In this document: in pieces, positions 57,565-64,000 of the stretch
Layout of the letters: each line of letters opens with the position of its first letter
How positions within the stretch are numbered: position 1 is the first letter of the stretch
Source: Darksidea phi
Taxonomy: Eukaryota > Ascomycota > Dothideomycetes > Pleosporales > Lentitheciaceae
Length of the DNA stretch: 64,000 nt
Direction of reading: 5' to 3'
Assembly: GCA_030770425.1 (NCBI GenBank)
Contig: JASJFT010000007.1
Location: 4,245 to 68,244 of the forward strand
Program-made: the position numbers and the translations under genes
Notes under the pieces: generated by a model
Database searches by the model: none
Seen by the model: only the letters and a program-made list of their open reading frames with translations
Told to the model about the DNA's origin: nothing

Positions 57565-59095
57565 ATGGCTTCGAGTCCCATACAAGCGCCTGCGCTCGCG
57601 ACCACCAAGCGGAAATTCGATACGCTGCTCGATAGACTCACCGCAAGCGCTTCGACCACCTCCCTTGCCAACACCGTTCGCGACAACGCCTCTACAACCT
57701 CCCTTTCTCACCCTGCAACGCCTGAACCCGTGTCGAAGCGATACCGTCTCTCAGATACCGGCATGGACAGCCCACGGGTAGTATCGGGCAATGAGCGGAT
57801 ACAGGCGTTGAAGGACCAGCTCTTCACGCCGGGCAAGGAAGGGGACAGGCGTGTGGGGGCTGGAGTGCGCGTCGTTGGAGCAAACAAGACACCAGCCATG
57901 GCAGCGACCTCTCGAAAACCAGCGAACTATCAGCCATACAGCCAGGACCAGTTTCTCGAGCGGCTAAAAACGTTTGCGAATGTGAAGAAGTGGTCCAACA
58001 AGCCGGATGCGATTGGAGAGGTCGAGTGGGCCAAGAGGGGATGGAGCTGCGACCTGTGGAATACCGTGGCCTGCAAAGGCGGTTGCGAGCAGAGACTTGC
58101 CGTCCGGTTAAGACCCAAGCGGAAAGACGCAGATGGAAAGGAGATTGAAATGAGCGAGGACCTTGCGTTCGACGTTGACGAGGGGCTCGTGGAGAAGTAT
58201 AAAGAGCTCATCATCGAGGGGCATCATGAGGATTGCCTGTGGAGGAAGCGCGGCTGTCAAGGTATGCGTCTCCTCACAATTACCCATTACATCCGTTGCT
58301 GACAAGCGCGCAGAAGACATCTACCATATTCCACTTCCTAATCGAGCAAAGAGCTCAGCAGAATTACTCAGCCGCTACCGCTCCTTCAAGGCCATCGCCA
58401 ATGACCTGCCCGTATTAGAGAACCTCATATATCCGGACCCACGCGTTGAAGACATTCTCAAGCGCGTACCCTTAAGTTTCTTCCACCCCCCGGATTCTGA
58501 TACCACCGAAGGACCTCCTACCTCACCCGCAGATATCGTCGCCTTTCTATTTAGTATATTCGGCTGGACAGGCGTCTTAGAATCCAGGATCGCACTTGCA
58601 GTATGCAATCACTGCTTCCAACGCAACGGTCTCTGGCTCTGTGCCGATGTTCGCCTCAAAGAAATGAGCCAACAACTTAATGTACCCATCGAATCTCTCC
58701 GACTCAACCTCGTCGAGTCACACCGTGAGCACTGTCCCTGGAAGAACCCAGACACCCAGTGCAATCCACCGGATGGCCCAATAGCGAACATGGCTGGCTG
58801 GCAGACACAAGAGTTCATGCTACTAGGAAAGAGGAAGGAGAGACCGCGCACGAACATAGAAAGTGTGGACTTGGGGAGCGAGTTCACGTTTCCGAGGGGT
58901 AGTATGGACAGTGAGCCGAGGAGTCCGTCAAAGGAGGATAAGGATGATGGTCTACATGAGAAGTGGAGAAAATTCAAGGCAAAACTGAGAAGGACAACGA
59001 GTAGGAAGAGCCTGAAAAGCGTCAAGAGTGTTAGAAGTGGTAAGAGTGGGAAGAGCTTGTCTGAGAAGGACAAGGAGAATAAGCCCGCGGATTGA
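57565..59095 (+). CDS. C3HC zinc-finger protein, Rsm1/NIPA (ZC3HC1) family
   Basis: Two exons (57565-58261, 58314-59095), 492 aa. The C3HC domain starts near residue 118 (YSQDQFLERLKTFANVKKWSNKP) and runs through VEWAKRGWSCDLWNTVACKGGCEQRLAVRL, then the zinc-binding HHEDCLWRKRGC. A second related half follows: VCNHCFQRNGLWLCADV and ESHREHCPWKNPDTQC. Family members (yeast Pml39, fission yeast Rsm1, human ZC3HC1) sit at the nuclear basket and influence mRNA export. The N-terminus is Ser/Thr-rich; the C-terminus is basic and Ser-rich (KSLKSVKSVRSGKSGKS). Intron 58262-58313 is canonical. Confidence 0.9.
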
Positions 59096-59648
59096 GGCAC
59101 AAGGACGCGGTTCAGGTGGCAGATAAGCAGTTGGGAGTCACCGTGCAAATGCATTTCTACCAAGTTTATTATTTCAGGTGCAATGCGTAATTTTCCCCCA
59201 CATCATGTATAGCGCACTATGAAAAGAAGAAGGATAGCTTGCAAGTGGGTAAGCAAGGGACAGCCCAAGTATTCATAATCTTGCTAACGGGAGTCTCAGA
59301 ACATGCTGAGGTGTTGACCGAGCCACGGCCCATATTATAGAATTAGGAGGTCCTTGATGGGGTATTACTAGCTCAAGAATCATTCGCAATGTGCATCGAA
59401 GAATACCCGGTGGAGGCTGAGCTGAACTCATGCGACAGAAGGAGTTGGAGCCCGGAGTAGTGGTCTAGCGTAGGGTAGATGAATGTGTATCGTGCCCAAG
59501 TCCGACCCCTAGTGCAGGCTTGATGAAAGCGATGGAAAGCGGATTCAGAGGGGCCTCGATTGTACTCCAGAGAAGACATTGCCATGCCTGTCTCTCGTAC
59601 CAAGGCCCCACGTCTGCACTATTTCGTACTGAGGTTCTTCCTTCGGTT
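59096..59648. other. intergenic
   Basis: 3' flank of the C3HC gene. Nothing recognisable. Confidence 0.45.
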
Positions 59649-60065
59649 CTACGCATGACTCGGAGGTGGCTGCACTAGCTCTGGCAGATCGTATATCGCG
59701 CTCCCTATAGCAGATGCTTCCACCGTGCTAGGTGCATTCTGAGTATACATTGGAAAGGTAGCCTGGCGAAGACAGTGGAGTAATGAAACCCTCCGCATTT
59801 GGTTGTTGCGGAGAGAATATAGACATCTGGGGCGCGACTTGGTAGTTCTCTGCCTGAATTCTTCGCCAGCGCCGGATGCTAGGCCAACGACGGCGATGAG
59901 ACCAAGACCGCCAATGATTACACCGGCCACCCAGGCTTTGCTTGCTTGCCTCTTTCTCGGGAGCGAGTGCAGCGGTGCGAAATCTGCAGGCGTGGAGTTT
60001 GTTGCTGGTGATGCGATGCTATTGTTCGAAGAGAGAGGGAGGGTTGGGGGGGTTTCTATATACTT
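59649..60065 (-). CDS. possible single-pass membrane protein, start unresolved
   Basis: An open minus-strand frame runs from about 60065 to a stop at 59649. It reads ETPPTLPLSSNNSIASPATNSTPADFAPLHSLPRKRQ, then a membrane segment VAGVIIGGLGLIAVVGLASGAG, then a cytoplasmic-type tail ending STVEASAIGSAIYDLPELVQPPP. This is the layout of small fungal single-pass proteins (Ser/Thr/Pro-rich outer part, Gly-rich helix, Pro-rich tail). No ATG lies in frame upstream of the helix, so a first exon must be further upstream, or the gene is decayed. The stretch 59770-59860 reads well in two frames, which is suspicious. I do not recognise a family. Confidence 0.35.
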   Translation of the reverse strand, partial: KYIETPPTLPLSSNNSIASPATNSTPADFAPLHSLPRKRQASKAWVAGVIIGGLGLIAVVGLASGAGEEFRQRTTKSRPRCLYSLRNNQMRRVSLLHCLRQATFPMYTQNAPSTVEASAIGSAIYDLPELVQPPPSHA

Positions 60066-60317
60066 GCAGTTGGAAAATCAGACAAATACAAGAATTTATA
60101 AACGAGGACGAAAACAGGAAGATTGAAGCAGCGCTTTTCATACAAAAAGCGATCATGCCAATGCTATGCATATGAATGATGCTCTATACGAACCCAGCCA
60201 TCTAGAGCTTCGAGTCTAGTGTCTCCGAGTTGCAGCCGAATCATGTAGTTAATTGCAAAATAGATACAAGATTGTGGAAAGAAAACGCCTCAGTACTGAG
60301 TACGATAAACGTACACT

Positions 60318-62043
60318 TCACCTTCCTTCCAACCTCAATCGATCCAAATTCCTTCCTTCATCTCTTCTTGCAACCAGGAACCAAAGACTGCTAAGCCAGC
60401 ATAGAATAACGCCAACCCAGCTGTGCGCCGGCATCTTGAACATACTCAGCATAACAAGCTGGAATGCACTCCGCGGCACCGCCACAAAGGTGGCCGTGAG
60501 AGGACTCGTAGCTTTGACAAGAAGCAATGTAGACACAAAGACAGAAAAAGAGCCCAGTGCCCCCATCCAAATCATGAACCAGAAGAACGGGACATCCAAG
60601 AAAGGAATGTTATGCACAATCTTGCCGACACCACCAGAGATGAGGACAACGGGTGTGAGAAGGATAAGAGAGAGAAGCGACGTATAGTGTAGGACGCGGT
60701 AGTAGGCGCGCGTCTCTTCGCGGTTGGACATGGAGTCTTCGGTAGATGAAGGGTAGCCTGTAAGCACATCGCCTTGCGGGACGAGCCCGGAGACGATGGT
60801 GCGGTATGTTCGAAGAAGCATAATAGGATAGAGGGCGACAAAGAATGAGGAAAATACGCCGGCGACTATTGATTCCTCGGTTACGCGAACGTTTGAGCGC
60901 AGACTGGAGAAGAAGAGGAAAAGCGTGGCAATGACGGCGGAAGAAAGCGTGGAGCCACTGTGGTTTTCTTTTTGGAGAATGCATGAGAAGATGAGGGCGA
61001 GTGGGGTGACACCAATACGAGCAAGCTGGTAGACGGGAAGAGGCGCATAGCTACAGTTGTAGGTTAGTAAAGCGTGGTGAAAGGGATATCAGGAGCACCT
61101 ACGCGAAGGAGAAGTTGCTGAGCACCACTTTGAAGCAGAATATGATGGCCAGTGGAAGCACCTGCTTAGCCACATGCCAATCAAATTCGAACAAGCCGCC
61201 TCCTGCAATTCCTCCAGATCCATTGGTCAACCATCGTGCAAACCGTAGTATTGTGGACCGTTGCTTGGCCGGCGATCTGAATGCTCCTCCAGGCGGCGCA
61301 ACGGGGTAGCTAGGAGCAACGGCAGCGCCCAATCCAAGCTTGCGAAGGGGACTGCTGAGTCCGCGCGTAAGGCTTGCGAAGCCTATAAGAAGGATGTGTG
61401 TAAGGACGAGCTGCAGGTATGATCCTGTGAGCGGGAATGGAAACCTAGCCCTGTTAGCAGCATCTCCAACGCAATGGCACATAATCCCTCACTTGTATAC
61501 GCCCGTCAGCATGATGAACCGGTTCATGAGCAGCAGCCCAAACCCGCATCCACCAACCCAAAACACAAGCAAAGCCACCCAAATCTGCCAGCCCATCCAT
61601 GTCCCAAAAAAGAATCCCCCCAGGCCTCCTTCCCTCCAAACACCCCTCGACGTCCTGCTCCCTCTACCCACATCGCGGCCCACAAGAGGCCTGATACTAT
61701 CTGCAGGTTCGAAATCGTCATCTTCGTCCTCGCTCTGCACCGCACTCCTACTCCTCGGATATGGCGAAGTCGAGCGACTCCCCACATCAATCAGCGGAAG
61801 CACAGGCTGCAACTCATTCAATGAGTGCGAGCTTGAGTGGCTTGTTCTTGCTTCGTCCATTTGCGCGTAATGTTCCACGTCCGAGTGGTCGGTGTCATCG
61901 AGCGAGGAAGCGCTGTGTTTGCGGTGCGGCGTATAGGCTGAGGATTTCTTGGTGGACGAGTCGCGCGGGAAATTGCTTAGGTAGGAGAAGGCGGGGCGGA
62001 AGAGTTTGTTGGCCGTGCGTGTGAAGGGGCGCGAAGAATTCAT
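60318..62043 (-). CDS. drug/metabolite superfamily transporter, TPT/nucleotide-sugar type
   Basis: Three exons (62043-61493, 61444-61103, 61050-60318), 541 aa. The first ~150 residues are Ser/Asp-rich and cytosolic. About ten hydrophobic helices follow, starting at WQIWVALLVFWVGGCGFGLLLMNRFIM, with a loop of ~70 residues between helices 2 and 3. Family-like text includes PLAIIFCFKVVLSNFSFAYAPLPVYQLARIGVTPLALIFSCI, SLRSNVRVTEESIVAGVFSSFFVALYPIML and SPLTATFVAVPRSAFQLVMLSM. These fit Golgi/ER nucleotide-sugar or triose-phosphate-type carriers. The substrate cannot be read from the sequence. Both introns are GT-AG with CTAAC-like branch points. The start MNSSRPF was preferred over an in-frame ATG at 62130. 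Confidence 0.88.
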
Positions 62044-62689
62044 GCTGTTGCCCGCGAGACGGCGGAGAGACGTGAGGAGGCCATGCTGAGCTAAGGTTGT
62101 GATATGCAGTCGTGTACCGTGAAGGCGCACGGATTATGGCCGTTGGATACGCCAAGGCCCGTTGGGCCATGGCAGGGGTTCGCTAGATCCGTATAGTTCA
62201 TCACAATCTCGAATCCTGCTCTATCACTAGCTATGTATGCTTTCATTTAGTCCTACAAAGGAACAATGTCTTGTAAGCAGGTTTCACGAGGGTTGGTGCA
62301 TCGTTCCCATATGCCTGCGTATCCAGCGCACGGCGCAATACAGTCGGTGTAGGCGCAAAAATGTGCTTGATGTAATTAGATTTCTCCTATTTCGTTGTTA
62401 TATCTTATCCCTCACATTTTGATGCTTGAGTACATTCTGACCCCTACATTGGTCAGTCGGATCGTGACAGGACATGCCAATGGACGAACATCTTCAGCAC
62501 CAAAACCGGATAACGCTATATGGTGCTCGTCAAGGCGGATCCAAAGTGTTTGTGCCACGACCACTCAAGCTGATGGCGTTCAATGGCATGTATTTGTAAT
62601 CCTCTGCAGTAGAAGCAAGAGCACTGCGGTATCAACATACACGAAGCACTACTACGCCAGCGGCTATATCGACGAGCTACTCGCCTCCC
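62044..62689. other. intergenic
   Basis: Transporter promoter and unassigned sequence before the laccase relic. No further laccase-like text was found here. Confidence 0.4.
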
Positions 62690-62948
62690 TCCTCTTGATC
62701 CCGCTTGACTACCCCATCTCTGCGGCTACGACTTCTTCATGCTTGAAGTCAGCAGTGGCACTTACTCTTTTTCTACACCTCTCAATTTCGTCGGCCTGCT
62801 GCATCGCGATACAGCGAATGTGCCCAGCGACGGGTCTCCGGTCACCACATTGGAGGCTAACAATCCAGGGCCGTGGTTGAAGCATTGCCATATTGGATGG
62901 CAAACTTTATGTGGAATGTGCGATGCACGTCGTGGAGGAGAAGAGTAA
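62690..62948 (+). pseudogene. 3' fragment of a laccase-like multicopper oxidase
   Basis: The order of motifs is that of the C-terminal cupredoxin domain. LLIPLDYPI is read in one frame, then after a small shift LCGYDFFMLEVSSGTYSFSTPLNFVGLLHRDTANVP, NNPGPWLKHCHIGWQ, and a stop at 62946-62948. Intact laccases have HPIHLHG at the first site; here the second His is Cys and the frame breaks. They also have HCHI.WH at the second site; here the last His is Gln. Nothing matching the first two domains was found upstream. The gene is dead or only a transferred fragment. Confidence 0.7.
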
Positions 62949-64000
62949 CTCATTATTTCCGTTGCTCGATTTCGTGAGATGTAAATGCAGGTGAGAGGTA
63001 ACCTTGTAGGGTTGCAGAACCTAGTATGCGGAATGAGAACATAGCTGAATACTGGTCACCGACATTTGCCATTGATTGACTGGAATGCTGCAATGTTCTC
63101 CGCGGATAATAGCAGTTCTTGGCTCTGTTCCTTTCGCACCAGTAACCTTTTTGATCCTGTGCGGTTCGTCTCTACCCGCGTTTGCTTCATGCCGCCGACA
63201 TTGGGGGACCAGAGCTTCGCCGAAGATGTTCTCGGCTGCCATAAGCGATCCAGTATGCGGGAGCGGTAGCGGCAGGAAGAGTGGCGACCTTCTAACGAGA
63301 GAAGTGGAGCGGGACAGGAATACTGGGCTTTTCTGGTTAGCCCTCGAATTTGTGAGGATAAAGTCCGCATTTGGAGGGTCCATATCTTCTGCGCGATCAC
63401 TACTGGAGTACGTTACCTGTCGATGAAAGCAGATGGCTTATGGTTGAATGATACATCTCTCGCTCACAAACCGCCACTCTAGATCTAGTCTAACTGTGCC
63501 TGGAGCGACTGGGGAAGACCGCTTTGTGAAGCAGTGTCCGCGTGATGAATGTGTAAGTGGCAAGGCAGCCCGCGAGGCACCTGTTCAATGCAGGTACGGA
63601 AGCAAGAGGAGCTTGAGGAAGGAGTTCAAACGCCGCTATCTTCGCGTTATCACGATACCTCACACGATGGAGTACTGTGTTGTCTACCGGCTGCTGCGGA
63701 TGGTGGAAACTTGATAGAATCGGAAGGAGACAAGAGACAAATGGGGCGAGACTTGTTTTGCGGACGTTTTTGAGGTCGGAACGAGGACGTTCGAGGAAGG
63801 TTATTACGGAACCAATCTGCGCCAGGGGTCTCCTGCATGCAGTAGGCGTGGGTCTAGTTCCTCAGGGGAGGGTTCTGATTGCCCCTAGGCTCCCATGCAG
63901 TGTCGTCAATGTTGCCGAAGCTGTTGTATGGTAGAAGCTTAGGGTGCCTAGTACCACAGATATGCACGTTGCTTCGGCAGCTGAAGCGCGTGATTAAGTC
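62949..64000. other. no recognised feature
   Basis: Several overlapping short frames on both strands with no protein-like text. No tRNA, repeat or promoter signal was recognised. Confidence 0.45.

Overview
The window is nuclear DNA of a filamentous ascomycete, Pezizomycotina and most likely Dothideomycetes (class is an inference). The signs are many 45-75 nt GT-AG introns with a CTAAC-type branch point just before the acceptor, no operons, genes on both strands 0.3-2.5 kb apart, and typical fungal families: a PDR/ABCG pump, Zn2Cys6 and bZIP-DUF3425 regulators, a HET-like protein, a YANK kinase, Atg12, Dbf4 and HAL2. Exon borders were worked out by hand from reading frame, splice signals and remembered family conservation. 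No RNA or database search was available. No tRNA, rRNA, CRISPR array or intact transposon was recognised.

Layout. 1-3054: poly-T sequence-end debris and gene-free DNA. 3055-5028 (+): YANK/STK32-type kinase, 6 exons. 7741-10670 (-): TAPT1/EMP65 family membrane protein. 11080-11520: three decayed ~180-bp repeats. 11961-14083 (-): PEP carboxykinase with TATA and CCAAT boxes. 15267-20919 (-): complete 11-exon PDR transporter. 22115-23230 (-): bZIP-DUF3425 regulator. 23734-24264 (+): small membrane protein. 24756-28546 (+): SNF2/Uls1-Rrp-like ATPase. 29319-29999 (-): repeat-bearing orphan. 32510-33538 (-): PanB. 34506-35535 (+): UBC8-type E2. 36041-36730 (-): ATG12. 37502-39445 (-): Dbf4/Dfp1. 40283-41134 (+): coiled-coil orphan. 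43007-44257 (-): HET-related protein. 44674-45141 (-) and 45195-45916 (+): divergent pair, an orphan and a RING protein. 46390-46657: homopolymers around a 10-N assembly gap. 46850-47282 (-): broken NAD(P)-binding gene. 47820-49934 (+): Zn2Cys6-like regulator. 50717-53884 (+): F-box-like, Cys-rich 1039-aa protein. 55986-57050 (-): HAL2 nucleotidase. 57565-59095 (+): C3HC zinc-finger protein. 60318-62043 (-): TPT/nucleotide-sugar-type transporter. 62690-62948 (+): laccase relic.

Most genes are unrelated housekeeping functions: gluconeogenesis (PCK), pantothenate synthesis (PanB), ubiquitin and autophagy conjugation (UBC8, ATG12, a RING protein, perhaps the F-box protein), replication initiation (Dbf4), chromatin and repair (SNF2), and sulfur/salt metabolism (HAL2). 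UBC8 and PCK1 are linked in yeast, where Ubc8 serves the GID ligase that destroys gluconeogenic enzymes; here they lie ~20 kb apart, which I do not read as functional clustering. No secondary-metabolite or defence cluster is visible.

The most striking feature is the exon structure of the UBC8 gene. Restoring the conserved protein needs consecutive exons of 8, 3, 41 and 1 nucleotides. Second is the PEPCK gene, whose last internal intron ends in GG where AG is expected. Several decayed genes and a regulator with only half a zinc cluster are also described.
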